NCBI GenBank assembly: GCA_023362775.1
Contig: JALMGJ010000018.1
Span: forward strand, 22,549,105 to 22,613,104
Source of the DNA: Charina bottae
Lineage: Eukaryota > Chordata > Lepidosauria > Squamata > Charinaidae
Direction of reading: 5' to 3'
DNA: 64,000 nucleotides
Shown here piece by piece: positions 51,800 through 64,000 of this stretch. Positions within the stretch are counted from its first letter, which is position 1; every line of letters begins with the position of its first letter. The position numbers and the translations under genes are program-made. The notes below the pieces were generated by a model that saw only the letters and a program-made list of their open reading frames with translations, did no database searches and had not been told where the DNA came from.

Positions 51800-53519
51800 C
51801 TGTGGAAAGAGCGAGAGGGAGGCTCTGAGCTCTCAAGCCTTCGAAATCCAGCCCCATCTGTGATCGGAATCTTAAAGAGCTGCTGGCTCAGCCCCAGAAC
51901 CTTTGCGGCCAAGGAGGAAGCTTGGAGCAAACCCCGGCAAGTGCCAAGCAGCTGTTTGCTGGTGGTTCACAGGGCTCTTTCACAGCAGAGCCACCTCGGG
52001 AGCGGCGTCTTTCCCTCCCCGCCAGATCCTCAGGAGGAAGTGGGGCAGCTGGCTCGGCCCTTCTCTTTCAACAGGAAGCTCAGGGGGGCAGCTCTGCGAG
52101 GAGGGGAATGACTGACTCCCAGGTCGTGGCTCCAAGTGGAGGAACAGGAGGAGATATCTAGGAGAGCTCACAGTTCTGGGCTCAGAAGGGAAAATCCAGG
52201 GAGGCAGATATCTATATTGTGATTGCTTTAAAACCCCCAAGTGCTTATGTGGCTACAGGGCTGGCTATGAACACTCATTCCAGTTCATCCTGGCAAGGAA
52301 GAAAGGCTGACCTACATCATGCTACAGAGAAAGATCCAGGAGAACTAGGCCTCGTTCCAGTCCTCTCCCCCACTCCCCCCCCCCCGTGCTGTTCTTTCTG
52401 CCCCTTTGCACACACCGGTTAAAGAACCTTTCGGAAATGCTCTGTCAGGCTCAGCTAGCTAGTGGTCCCAGCCCCGCCCCCTTCTTCAGCCCTGCCCTGC
52501 CCCAGCAGCTGAATGGGTGGGTCTCTACAGGTGGACGCAAGGCGTGGGGAAGAAATGGCGCTACTGCTGGAATGGAAATCCGAACTAAGAGAAGGCACGT
52601 TGGGAAGGGAGAGAAGAGCATGCGGGCTGGGTCCGGGGCTTGGGTTGCTCAGATGATGTACAGTAGTGGCACCATCATCCTTGTTTGTTCATGAAGCTCT
52701 TCCAAGGGCAACTCATAAGTAAAGAAGATGAGCCCACTTCTAGGCACACTGGGTGGGGGGCCCTTTGCAGAGCCAGCATCCCAGCATCCTGGCTTCAGCT
52801 GGGTGCAAGGGCCTCTGTTGTCCAAGCTTGATCTTGCCACAACGTGAGGGTAGCTCCATCCAGCCCCCCCTTTGCCTCAAATGAGTGAGAAGTACCCTCT
52901 CAAAGCTGTGTAGAAAGCAGCAATCATGGACAACAATGACCACTTAATTGCAACCAGCAAGTTGGGATTTGGACTGACCCCACCAGTATCCTGGGCCATG
53001 CTCCGAAAGCTTGATCTTAATTGTATTAACTTTGAAATTTAGGAAATATCTGTTTTACTACTCACAACTAGGGCGGTTGTGTTGGCTTAGAACTTAGTGC
53101 AAACTGATAGGTATGTCATAGAATAATGATTGCTTGTAAAGGGAGAAAAATAAGTTCAGGAGGAGATTAGAACCTCCTGAAAGAGGAACTAGAAGATGAA
53201 GATGAAGAGGAGATGAGCTGTTGCTGCTGACAGGAAAGTTGGAGCCAGTGAGGAGGGTCAGAATTTGGGATCCCCGGTCAAGGGAGGAGGTTTGTCTTAA
53301 GGAGCAGAGAGGCAGAAATTGAACTCAGAAGTGTTAGAAAAGATAAAAAAGTGAGCTGCAGAACTGGATGCAAGGGTTAGGGTTAGGGTGCTCAAGGATG
53401 GGGGAAGGAGTGACGCAGAAGACGGTTGGAGCAATGGTGTATAAAAAAGGGGGGATACTTGGCCTAGACAGCAGTAGTCTAATCAGACAAAGCACGGAGA
53501 CCACTCATGAATCAGCAAG

Positions 53520-53565
53520 AGGTATTATTTATTTATATGATTTATATATCTGCCCATCTCAGACA
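53520..53565 (-). repeat. L2-like LINE 3' tail, reverse
   Basis: In reverse: TGAGATGGGCAGATATATAA followed by an AAATAAATAA tail. Confidence 0.5.
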
Positions 53566-53830
53566 AGATTAAAACACAGAAAACCCACCACACATAATCC
53601 CCTGGTGCCGAAGGATAAACAATAACCCCACTCGCCCCCCCCCCCCAACCAATAACAGCATTGCTCCTCTCCCCTCTGACCCAAATGCCTGGGGAAACAG
53701 GCAGCAGAGAAGGGGCAAGGTTCTCCTTGCAGCACTCTGTGTAGACGGAGTTCCAGGAGTGACAAGGGGAAGAGGGGCAGCTGGGGGCTGTAGAGGAACC
53801 AGGAGCACCAGTTGGGAACACTTGGCCAGC

Positions 53831-53886
53831 AGGAAGGAAGGAAGGGAGGAAGGAAGGAAGGGAGGGAGGGAGGGAGGGAGGGAGGG
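53831..53886. repeat. (GGAA)n/(GGGA)n simple repeat
   Basis: About 14 tetranucleotide units switching from GGAA to GGGA. Confidence 0.95.
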
Positions 53887-54299
53887 ACTGGCGAGTTTTC
53901 ACCCCAGGATCTACTGGGGAAGGACTGAGATTTGAAGAGCCAAGAAGAGAAGCAGACCTGAATGGAGGAAATCCGCCTCACACGGAGAGATTGAACAGCC
54001 ATGTGAGAGGGCAAGAAACCTGTTACATGCCCCAGCTGTTGCTTGGGGCATTTGGCAATCGGAGGGGGAGAGACAGTTTGTTTAAATACGAACGGCACCT
54101 TTGAGGGCAAGTCTGTCCTACGTAGGAGATTTAGAGACAGGCGGGAGAGGAGGACTGCTGGCAACCCCCCTCGCAGGACACCCAACAAGTTCAATAACTT
54201 GGACTTGCCTAAAGTTAATCTTCGACCTATGATACTGTCTGTATAGCTTTATGGTTGTTGTTTTTCTGATTCACGTAGTAAAGTTGTTTTTGTGCTGAT

Positions 54300-54353
54300 A
54301 GACCAGAGTTGCTTGCGAGATGGGCGGTGTAGAAATAAATAAAATAAATAAAT
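54300..54353 (+). repeat. L2-like LINE 3' tail
   Basis: GAGATGGGCGGTGTAGAAAT followed by an AAATAAATAAAT tail. Confidence 0.55.
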
Positions 54354-54534
54354 ATTTTTCCTATTGGATACTGCAGAAGGGAGGAGAACTAGCTCCCTAG
54401 GGAGGCCCCCTCCCCATTGAAGACTCAGAAGTAGCCTTGGACAGGAGTTGGTGAGACCCTGATGGGACATCTCAAGGGGCCAACGTCTTGGATGTAGGGC
54501 AGCATCTGTGTTTAAACAGGAGTTATGTACCGGA

Positions 54535-54563
54535 TACATACATACATACATGCATACATACGT
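54535..54563. repeat. (CATA)n microsatellite
   Basis: Six to seven units with one G interruption. Confidence 0.9.
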
Positions 54564-55754
54564 CACAAAAGCTTTCAACTAACGGGCCAGATTCAATGTC
54601 TTGAAAGTCCCAGGAAGATAAGATAGCGGAGTGGGAAGAACTGGGCCTGGATTGTATATTGTGAGGACAGGAGATATCCCTAGTCACTGAAACCTGGTAT
54701 GATGATTTTTAAAACAGTAGCAGTGCAACAGTCCTACCAGGGTTCAGCCCATCTTCAGGAATCTGAGTGCTAGCCATGGTGCTGAAGTATTTAATTTCCA
54801 AGAGACTAAAGCATGTTTTGCTTGCTTGGGGAAAGTGTTGACAGCGGAGTATACATTTTTCCTGTGCTTTTCACATTGCCTCAACTGACACCAGCAGAAG
54901 GTACAGCAAAGTTCAGTCTGTGGTGGCAAGGGGCAGCTTTGAGGAAGGAGGAGAGGCAGTGACGTACCTAACTCGACTGTGGATGCACTGCAAATAAAGC
55001 CCATCCCAAGTCTGGTTTCCGGGGGAGGGGGTGTTCAAATGTGTTTTCCTGCAGCTTCCAGAGTCCCTGGTCCCCATATAGCTTATGGGACCTGGGGAAA
55101 GTGGTAGTTCTGGTTAAATGGACCAAGGTGGTCTGGCAGATGCTTCTTCCTAAGTTTAGCCAAATAGGACTTTGTTAGGCGAGGCAGTGGCGGTGGGGTG
55201 GGGTGGGGGTTAACTAAATACAAACATGGGATGGAAGACCATTGAGAAGGATACCAGCAGAATCAAGCACAAGAGAGCCACAATGTGGCTCAAGGTCTTA
55301 GGGAACCAAAAGGGATTCAGAGGCGGGCCTAATTTCTGGTCAACAGTTATAGGTGGCTCATTTGAAGCTGGATCCCTCACAAAGATCTGCAGAGATCAAG
55401 AATCCCTTTTTTCAAAAACACCCCCTATCATATTAATTTATGTTTCCATCGTGGCATAAATTAAAACATGCACATTTCACCCCCCTTGATTTATAATCTG
55501 CAGAGTTTTAGTAATGTGCCATAGCATTGCATCCATTAACCACAGTTGAAGGCAGACTCGGTCAGAGATAAACACGTTGAAATGGGTGAAACTATATATG
55601 CCTCAATTTGTACTGGATTACACCAACCATCCACACACAGTTTGTATTTATCCACAGTAGAAATTACCATTCCAATCTACATTCATCATACACAACCCTG
55701 ACTATGAATTACAATGTTTAATCTCAGAAGCCACAAAGAAGAGCTATAATATAA

Positions 55755-55826
55755 CCGCCCAGTCTCCCCCTCGGGGGAGTTGGGCGGTGATAAATCCAAT
55801 AAATAGATAAATAAATAAATAAATAA
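55755..55826 (+). repeat. L2-like LINE 3' tail
   Basis: ACCGCCCAGTCTCCCCCTCG, then GTTGGGCGGTGATAAATCC and a run of AAAT units. Confidence 0.6.
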
Positions 55827-56738
55827 TCTGGACTTTCTAATTCTGAGGCTACAAATGCAAGCTGTACTTCTTAATACTAATTTAGTAATACTACTAAACT
55901 AGTATCTTTCAACTTCCATACTGTACCACATGCCCTTGTCGCTGTAAGAAGTAGGCTTAAAGCCACAAGCTTTTGCTTCCAAAGGCTACATTTTAACCAC
56001 CTGTCCCTTGATATTTTTTTCCAGACAAACTAGAAAATCCACAGCTGTCCATCTTGCCAGCACCCTGGATTCACAATGCTGCACATTCCTACCCACTGCA
56101 AGCAGCGGACAGTTACCCTCTCACCAAGATCTTCAGTGCGGCCTTAACTCTACAGCTTCCGCATCTGCTCTTCCCCACATAAATCCCCTCCCTCCACAAA
56201 ACACGAGCGCCTCAGAGCTAATGCTGCTGGTTTTGCTCTCGGATCTCCGGATCTCCGTGACTGCCCAGGCTTTTCCACCAACCAAGTTGAACACGTTAGC
56301 CCTGACTCCTACCTGCATCGTGGAGTTCGTTTCAACCACCTGGCTGCGCCCGCTGCACAGCTCTGCTCTTGGTCTGCATGAAGCAAATCGGGGGGGGGGA
56401 GGAGACGCACTGGAGGGGAGTTAGGCCTGCAGTCAGGAAAGGGGTCGAGGGCTCTAGCTCTGGCACGGGAGGAGTGACATCGGCCTTCCAGTAACAAAAG
56501 AACAGGCAGAGAAACAGGCTGCCCAGGACCTCCTTGACCCTGTAATTTGTTTCCTTTACGGAGAGGACACGGGCTTCCCACCGGACGGGCAAGCGCTTTG
56601 GAAAGCTGAAGGCCGCACATCAGCCACATCTAGGGCCACAGTGAAGAACCCCAAAACCTGCAACGAGGCCTGTGAGAAATATCCAAAATGCAAAATGGGG
56701 AAAAACTAGAGCTCAGAGATGCAAACAAAAGCAATCCC

Positions 56739-56744
56739 TTTATT
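56739..56744 (-). terminator. Poly(A) signal AATAAA of the candidate gene
   Basis: Canonical hexamer on the minus strand, 96 bases past the TAG at 56840. Confidence 0.55.
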
Positions 56745-56839
56745 CCTCAACAGACTGTGGATGGAGCTCCTATACCTGAGGTGCCTGCAAGCTGGTGGTG
56801 CGGGAATAGAAGCGTGGTGCCTGCCCAGCTGTGCTGTTG

Positions 56840-58234
56840 CTAGAGCCTTTTGCCACAAGTGCCTGGGGTTGTCCAGCCACATGGAGTAGGATCTAATGTG
56901 ATGAAGAAGTGTTTGTCTGAAGGCCTGGCAAAATTCTTTTTCTTTCCAAAGGCATCAAGAACAGCCGTCTCTCCATAGAGAAACTTTGAGGGGACAGACT
57001 GGTCAGCTCTCGTTTGCCAGGTGCTCCGAACCCTCTGATAGCTGAATTTACCTTCAGCTGTGTGGAAGGGGGTTACGCACAGCTGTCCTTGCCGTGGCCA
57101 TCTGCTCATCTTAACATAAGGAGCTCATCAATAATGTTATGATGACAGACAAACATGAGTGACAAAAGACAGCAAATAACTTCACTGCATCTGTCATGTG
57201 TGAATAAGCACTAAAGCACTTGAGCCTCAACAGCCTGGAAGGAGTGACTGAGCAGGAGGCAAGAATGGACTTGCGCACGTGGGAATCAGGCTTGGAGGTG
57301 TAGCTGGGCCCTGGGAGAAGTCAGAATGCCTTCCTTCACATGGGGTGAGGGGGAAGCATCTCCCCGTTTCTTGGAGGTGACCCTCCCTGCTACCTTGGCG
57401 TTGGTGCTGGGAAAGACATGTGTTTTGGGAAGGAATTCCAGACAATCTCTTGGTTCTGACTCTTATGTCGTGTCAGCCTTTACAGACATATTCTGCACCT
57501 AAGTGAATTTCTGAAAGTGAATTTCTAAGGAACAGCCTACGGCTTTTACAATGCTCCACAAAGTAAAACCTGGATTTGGAGGTGATGCAAAGACCTGTCT
57601 TCTGGAAACCGCTGTGTCTTGAGCTTCATGGGCAGCATTCCTACTGCGGAGGTGTGGGCAGGTGAGGAGGCAGCCCCTGCCTCTTCTGTGAGCTTCTCTG
57701 AATTAGTTGGCAATAGAAATGGCTCCCTTCTGTATCTCCTCCTCATGCAACTCATGAACCCTCTCTTAAGCTTTGCATCTACAGCAAAACCATTCTATGT
57801 GCACTAATCATTTAGAAACGTATTTCTAAATGCACCTCCCAGAAGAGCTGCTAATAACAAATGATTCACGGTGGAGCTTGCTTCTCTTGTCAGATGTGAT
57901 GAAGTAATAGCCAGCATTTGTTGGCCCAATAGGCATCAGGGCAAAGGTGGCTGAGAAGCCCCAGCATCACTGGCACCGTACCTGGGTGAGCCAACATTCC
58001 CTGTGTGATTGTTGCAGCCAGCAGAAGCTACTATGCTGTTCGGGATTTCAAAGAGGGGTCCTTTAGGCACTGGTTGGCAAGTCAGCAAAGCTGAGCATTC
58101 CCACCGAGCAAGAGCACGAACACGGCTGAAGCAATTAGCTTGATCAGCCCATGCAAATCAACTCCAATCGGAATCCTTCCTTACTTAATCAGATATGCAC
58201 TGTATTTGGCTACAACATTTTCATACAGATCCAT
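56840..58234 (-). CDS. Candidate uncharacterised small gene (about 103-113 residues)
   Basis: I do not recognise this protein. The last exon is open from at least 57109 down to a TAG at 56840-56842, and AATAAA follows 96 bases later (56739-56744). It reads FSYQRVRSTWQTRADQSVPS, later FLYGETAVLDAFGKKKNF and HFFITLDPTPCGWTTPG, protein-like in composition. A first coding exon fits at 58185-58234 (ATG at 58232-58234, MDLYENVVAKYSAYLI, donor AA then GTAAGG). Model 1 adds a middle exon 57570-57643 (strong acceptor CACACCTCCGCAG, weak donor GTTTTA) and enters the last exon at 57057 (acceptor CCCTTCCACACAG): 113 residues, all phases consistent. Model 2 joins the first exon straight to 57101: 103 residues. 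No known domain, signal peptide or membrane segment; net basic. Expression data would decide. Confidence 0.45.
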
Positions 58235-58286
58235 CTTTTGGGTTCCAGATCCTAAATGCAGCTGAAAAGGCAGAGCAGCGTCCCGT

Positions 58287-58300
58287 GCGTATATAAATCT
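58287..58300. promoter_or_regulatory. TATA-like element near candidate gene start
   Basis: GTATATAAAT on the + strand, ATTTATATAC on the minus strand, about 55-65 bases upstream of the candidate ATG. It fits the TATA consensus better on the + strand, so its use by the minus-strand gene is uncertain. Confidence 0.25.
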
Positions 58301-61300
58301 GCAGAAAGCTGCGGCTGCTGCTGCTGCTAAAGGTTGTTTCCATGGAGGAAAGGAGCTTGGGTCCTCGTGGGCCGCCCCCTTCTGCAAGGATCCAGTCCGT
58401 GTTCCAGCTCTTCTCCCCACCCCACCTCCCGCACGGTGTCCCACCCAGTCACTCTCCAGAAATCGGCCTAAGATGAGCAAGAAGGACCTTCCTCTGCAAT
58501 CTGCTTAGGGGTCGTTGCTCTGCTCTTTTGGGGAGAGCTTCTTACTTGACACAAGGTGTCCCTGAAATTGAGGGTGGAAGGCAGGGCAGCAGAAAAGAGC
58601 CCCAGCTTGATGCAGGCTGTGTTGACCACCTGCCTGTATGAGGCTCAGGCCAAGGTGCATAGCTGCCCTCCCGAGGTCTCCACCACCACGGGGAGCCTTC
58701 CCCAACCCACCCACCTTTGCGCGCCTCCCAGAGGAGGGCAACAGAAGCCCCCTCTCCCCCGCACGGCCCGCAGGCCCCAGAGAGAAAGGCTTCCACGCGG
58801 AATAGACTGTTTTCCCACCGCCACAAATTTGCTTTGCTTGTAAGAAAAAGCAGGATAATTAAATTGCTAATAAAATGTTACACAGTTGCTCACTAGCCAT
58901 GGAGAATATAGGGACTGAGATTCAGGGCTGTGGGGGAGGGGCTCCCTCTCCAAATGGCAGGAGAAATTTAAGGACAGGCCCCATCATCACCTGCGCTTTC
59001 GAAGCCTCCAGTCACATACACAGAGCAGGAGCGGATCTCTAAACCCTGTGGCTAGTCGACAAAAAAGGCACATTGCCCGCAAACATTAGCAACACAACAG
59101 ACGGTTTCCCGCCTGGGACCAAGAACAGCTGGCTTGGGGGGGGGGCTTCATGCTTTTTCTCCCCACTCTTCCAGGGCCTCCAATAGGCACCTGTCCGCCC
59201 AAGATGTGGAGAGAAATGGCACAGGTTCCATGTTCTTCATTGCTTCTAACTGTTTTCACTGCAACTTTAGCAGGCTTTGATTACTTCCCCCATGTATGGA
59301 AAATATTATTCTAGCTCACATCAGCATGCCGAATTGCTTGTGAATCATTTAATAGCCACAGTAAAGGGTCTGTTTTCATCCTTAGCTGAAAGACTCCATT
59401 TATTATCCCGGTCATCTCCTCTCCTCTCCCCTCCACCACATGCACAAAGCCTCCATCTCTGTGCCCCCAGTGCTTTCGAGCCCCCGGGGCCATAAGTGCC
59501 ACAGGCCCTCCAAGCCCATCAATCCTCCTCCTCCTCCGTGTTGCTGTGGCTCTTCTCGCTCTGCCATTTCACAGTCCTCCTTAGCAGCAGCACCAGGAAT
59601 ACCAATGAGGCTGGGAATCACCTGGGAATACCAGTCCCCAGGCAGGCACCCCGAGTCAGCAGCAGCATCAACACTGGCTGGCTGGAAGAAATGCCACCAC
59701 CAAAAGCAGATCTTCCTCTAGCACAGAAAGCGACCGGCCGAGGACTGGCCGTAGCCGCAGAGGCCTGGCGGGGGGCGCCGCATCTCCCTTTCCTCATTGC
59801 TTCCTCGATCGCATGACCTGCAAGCTGATGTGTAACAATCCCTGGGCACAGCTGCTTCCTCCATCCCTCGCAGGGTTGGGATGTGGAGCAGCAGCTGATT
59901 GCTTCTCCAAGTTCCCAGATTTTCTGGGACAGGCTGGGATGGATTGCAATGGCTGAAGTTACAAAGAGCAAAACAGAGTTGGCAGGCTGGAACTCTGGAG
60001 ATACTCCTTTTCTACTAGCGATTGCAAGGTGGAAGGACACTGGGGATGGGATCTGGGTGGGGAACTGCCGAGGAGGTGTGGGAAGTTGCTCTATGGAAGT
60101 GGAGGAACCCACCAGCAGCATCTTTCCATCCAAGGCCAGGCCTTGCTCCCCACTTTGCTGGAGGGCTGAGCAGCTTCCTCCAGTCTGGCCTGGAACTGCC
60201 CATGAGTGAGAACCCCACTGTCCCCCAACTGGCCGCCTCCCCTTCCTGCTCCAGCTCCGGCATCTTCTCTCCTCCGCCTGCCCTCCACCACCCTAATGGC
60301 TGAACATGCCCGCCCTCTCTTCCCCACCTAACCCATAAACCACGCCTGGACTTGGTTTTCCACAGGCCAAAACCGCCTCCTTGTAAGCAGCTCGTCTCCT
60401 TCTGAAGGACCGTCTCCTGACATCTTGGGAATCTGCAGCAGCCACCAAAGGGCGTCCTCTTGCCTTGACGGAGGTCCTTGGCTTAGCTGCTTAGGTCACT
60501 TACTAGCTTCTAGCACAGGGGGTGCACCCTTGTGGCGGGGGGTGGGGGTGGGGGGCAGATTTCCAGAAGGCAGGAGAGAGCTACAAGCAGATCGGACGCA
60601 GTGGAGTTGAGGAGCCACTGCAAACTCTGCCCAGAAGAGTTTGGCTGCCATGCTGCCTGCATGCAAGGGCACAAACTAGCGAGTAAGTCTCATTCGCACA
60701 GCCTGATTTCACCAGCTATCTTGCCTGACCTTTCTTGCATCTTTTATGGGAAAACGGGATTAACATGCCCCAGAAACTCCCATGGCTCCTTTTCGAGAGA
60801 GAGCAAGCAAAGCAGCTCCTCTTCGCAAGCTGCCCAGACGGCCCAGAGAGAACCTCTCATTTCTCAAAGGATGTGCTTCCGCAGGAGTTCCTTCTCCACT
60901 CCCCTCACCCGCCTCCCCTCGGCAGCCTCCAGGATCCGCTCCAGCATCCTACCATTTCTTGATCCACTTGCCAGGGTTCGACCGAGGGTGGCTAATACGT
61001 TTCAGAATGCATTACACGCATTAGGCTCCAGGACAACAAATATTCTCGCCGAGATGCTGAAGGGCCCCCCTTCGCCCAAGGAGAAGTTTCCAGCAAGCCT
61101 TTTGCAGCATGCGCAGCTGCCTCGAAATCTCCCCCCTTCCTGCGATGACCTGTGGAATTTCGTGACAGATTACACACACGGCCGGCCGCTAGCCCCTGTG
61201 AAGCACTGCAGGGAACTCCGTGCCAAGGCTCACCAGAAGCAGAGAAGGGACCTTTGGAGAGCAGCATTAGGAACGCCAGGATGCTGCTGGTCCACCCAGC

Positions 61301-61985
61301 GCGTCTGCCACTCCCTGGCTGACCTCGGGGCTCCCTGCTCGCTTTGTGGCTGGGGCTTCCTCAGGCTTCAGAATGCAAATCCCCAGACGTCCTTCTAATC
61401 CCAGGAACAGAACGGCAGAAGGGAAAAACAGCAGGCCCAGCCTGGCCCAGCCCTGGCCCACTGGGCCGCCCAGAGCACGGGGGCTCCCAGTCCTGGGGCT
61501 GCACCCCCCCCCCCACCGTGACAGCACAGGCACGGCCAACTCCTTCCCCCCAGGCTTTATTCCAAAGTGGCTTCTGCTCTGCTGCTCTTCCAGGTGAAGA
61601 GGCTGCTGCCTTGATTTCAGTGGCAATTTCAGGTTTGGGAAGAAGCTTATTGGCAGAAGGACCTTCTTGCCTGTGAACCTGCCTGGGCCTGGGCTCCTTC
61701 TTGTCCCCACCCCACCTTTGGGAAGCAGACTTGCAGGGAGGGTGGCCTGGGGAGGGCTTTCTTGGTGTGGACTTCCCCACTCTGGCACTCCCTGCCACGA
61801 GAGAGAGAGGCAAACAGATACACCAGTTGATCCATATGTCAGTTGCAAATGTTTTAACAGGTTCTTTTTATCAGTCTTCCCGCTGTCTGCCTCCCTCTCC
61901 CTATCTGTGATGCTTTATTGCTCTTGTATTATATTGGATTGTATTTATATTATTGCTGATGGGATGAAAATAAATAAATAAATAA
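58301..61985. other. Interval without a recognised gene
   Basis: No family recognised. A 288-codon + strand frame at 60532-61398 is long but without motif, splice context or conserved composition. An AT-rich tail with AAATAAATAAATAAATAAG at 61965-61985 resembles a LINE 3' end. Confidence 0.4.
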
Positions 61986-61987
61986 GT

Positions 61988-61994
61988 TTGTGTA

Positions 61995-62028
<34 letters not shown>

Positions 62029-62117
62029 CACACATACACATACATACATACATACATACACACTGTATATATATATATATATATATTAATTAATTAATTA
62101 ATTAATTAAAAAAAAGC
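61988..62117. repeat. Compound microsatellite
   Basis: (GT)n, then (TA)n, (CA)n, (CATA)n, (TA)n and (TTAA)n, ending in an A-run. Confidence 0.95.
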
Positions 62118-62244
62118 CAGTCAGCAGGAGGAAAAACACTTTGCTCTGATCCAGGAGAAGGTCAGCGTCACTGATGGCAATGCCTGAGGAAGAACGCTGA
62201 CATTGAAAGTTAAAAGAAAGGTCATTCTTGGTCTTAAACCTCTA

Positions 62245-62315
62245 AACATCTCCCCTTTGGGGGGAGATGGGCGGTGATAAATTTGATTAATAAATAAACA
62301 AACAAACAAACAAAC
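62245..62315 (+). repeat. L2-like LINE 3' tail
   Basis: CTCCCCTTTGGGGGGAGATG followed by GGCGGTGATAAATTTGATT, with AAATAAAC and AAAC repeats. Confidence 0.6.
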
Positions 62316-62317
62316 TT

Positions 62318-64000
62318 GATTCCAATAATTTGAAAACAATTTTGTTTTTATCCACTTTTACTTTTTTTGCTGGTGATGTTTTTGAATTGTGTTGTATTTT
62401 CTCTTCTTTGCTGTGTTGTGAACCACCCAGAATTGTTTGGAGTCAGGTGGTGCCTAAATCAAATTAATTAATTAAAATTAAAAACAGGGAGGGAAGCACT
62501 CGGTTTCAAAATTATGAGGCATGCCTGCAAATTGAATTACTTAACATCTCAACAAAATGATGTTCTCTAACCAACCGAAGCTATTGCAAAATATCAGATG
62601 AACCTAACCAGCCAGAAAAGACCAGAAGAACTGCCCACTGCCTGGCACATGAAGACCTGAGCCGAGAGCAGGAGGCAAAGGACAGACCACCAAATGCTTA
62701 TAATGCCCCCGTGTTGGACCAAAAAACACATTTTTTGTTTTGCTGACTTAGCTCGCAACTCTCTCCCTGTCCAAACCTAGGCCATCTTCTGATGTCAAGA
62801 CAGGAGGAACATTGTGGATCGGAAAGATGGCCACGTCCACGTCCAGCCTGGCAAGTCTCTCGCCCAGCCCCTGCCACAGAGATGGCGTGAAGCCTCCCCT
62901 ACCCATTGCACCAACTGCTACAAGCAGCAATTTCTCCACTTTGGCTTAACACGATGTGAGGAGCCCAACAAGCATGACTTAGCATGACGTTTGAAGCCAG
63001 ATTCGATGAAGATACCTACAGGTTGCAGTTCTCATAATACGGTGTAAAAGTAAATTCAGAATAAAAGAAATGGTGAGTGAACATGTAAAAAACAATCACC
63101 ATTTTTTCTATTTTACATTAGGTGGTTTTCTTATGTATCTTACCGTTTTTAAGCAAAGAAGCAACACTAATTATTCCTTTTTATAGGTGTATAATGATTT
63201 CAAGTTATTATAGCCTATGAATCAACTGAAAGGTACATTTATAATGCTGGCATTTTATGATCCTGCATTTAAATGCTTAATTTGCCTTGCAAGACTGACC
63301 CTGCTTCTCTTTATTACTCCACTTTGGAGGGTGGGGAATGGGTTTAATATTTTACAGCCATGCCCTATTCTTGCGATGAAGACGAGCAACATTTCACAGT
63401 GCATTCAAAACCTGGGGCCTGGCCTTCCCGGGGTTCCTCTTGGGCCTGTGAACCTCAGCAATCTGCCCAAGGGAGCCTCGCAGACTCTTTTGCATCCCTT
63501 GGGTTGGTCCTAAGAAAGGCATTGTCCAGGACAGGCTGGACGTTTTCTGCTGGAACGTGGGGGTTCTGGTCCGCTCTCTCTGGTAGGCAGTCTCTCTGCT
63601 GCTGCAGTGCCATTGCAGGTCTGGGCTAGACACTGCCGACTCTCAAGCCGCCTGTGAAAGACTGCAGGGGTCCAGATTCCGTGCCAGAGAAACCAGAGGA
63701 CTGGGCGGGGTGAAACAGAGGTGGGGCGGGGTGGGGGGCGAGGTTAGCAAAGTCCCTGTCCCTACAGAGAAACATCTGGGGAGACAGCTCAGAGAACAGA
63801 GCAAGGGAAGGCTCGCAAGCCTAGCAGATGAGAAGCTCTTGCGAAGCTCCTGAACTGCTTATTAATGCAGAAGCAGCTGTGTTTGCAGCCAAACGCTTGG
63901 ACTGAATACTGTAAGAAGCGGGCTCCTTGGATCAGTCTTGGCTCTGTGGTGCCACGTGCCCTGAGGCCCCGAGCGCAGCAGAGCTTTCTGTAGGCAGTTG
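62318..64000. other. Right-end interval without a recognised gene
   Basis: AT-rich sequence. 62415-62490 (GAACCACCCAGAATTGTTTG... with an AATTAATTAAAATTAAAA end) looks like another LINE or SINE tail. A 63-codon minus-strand frame at 62748-62939 has no identifiable family. Confidence 0.4.

Larger units (their letters stand above)
51800..56738. other. Interval without a recognised gene
   Basis: Contains simple repeats, L2-like tails and AT-rich sequence. A poly-C run sits at 52377-52385. If the exon at 51709 is real, FRMPD3 5' exons may also lie here. Confidence 0.45.

Noticed and set aside
53369..53392. Telomere-like GGTTAGGGTTAGGG
   Set aside because: Only about two and a half units; too short for an interstitial telomere array.

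Overview
This is a vertebrate nuclear window, almost certainly from a squamate reptile. The basis is spliced vertebrate genes with GT-AG introns and CpG-island promoters, a Bov-B (RTE) LINE, a Sauria SINE, tRNA-derived SINEs of the squamate type, and CR1- and L2-like fragments. Genes are compact and GC-rich, as on a small chromosome. The gene set matches human Xq22.

Layout. 1-6199 (+): PLP1, exons 2-7, with exon 1 off the left edge; its 3'UTR probably runs to about 7.9 kb. 11906-12511 (-): RAB9B, one coding exon. 17498-18368 (-): a beta-thymosin closest to TMSB15, with a TATA box near 19.01 kb and a CpG island. 21916-22854 (-): SLC25A53, one coding exon, with a probable distal noncoding exon in the CpG island at 24.9 kb. 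27374-30148 (-): PRPS1, all seven exons. 31486-46189 (-): FRMPD3, fourteen coding exons (PDZ then FERM), with a possible extra 5' exon at 51709-51799. FRMPD3 ends less than 1.4 kb upstream of the PRPS1 start. 56739-58234 (-): a candidate small gene I do not recognise, with a last-exon reading frame, a poly(A) signal and phase-compatible upstream exons.

The rest is intergenic or intronic and rich in repeats: a 247-bp hAT-type MITE with a perfect 8-bp target duplication (20592-20838), a LINE split by a Sauria SINE (23066-24540), two reverse-oriented tRNA-type SINEs (25.0 and 29.3 kb) and one forward (10.3 kb), a 5'-truncated Bov-B copy with an 11-bp target duplication (48755-50619), CR1 and L2-like fragments in FRMPD3 introns, microsatellites, and many G/C homopolymer runs.

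The genes are independent housekeeping or neural loci and not a pathway: PLP1 (myelin), RAB9B (endosome-Golgi traffic), thymosin (actin sequestration), SLC25A53 (mitochondrial carrier), PRPS1 (PRPP synthesis), FRMPD3 (scaffold). I see no bacterial-type system, CRISPR array, rRNA gene or intact virus.
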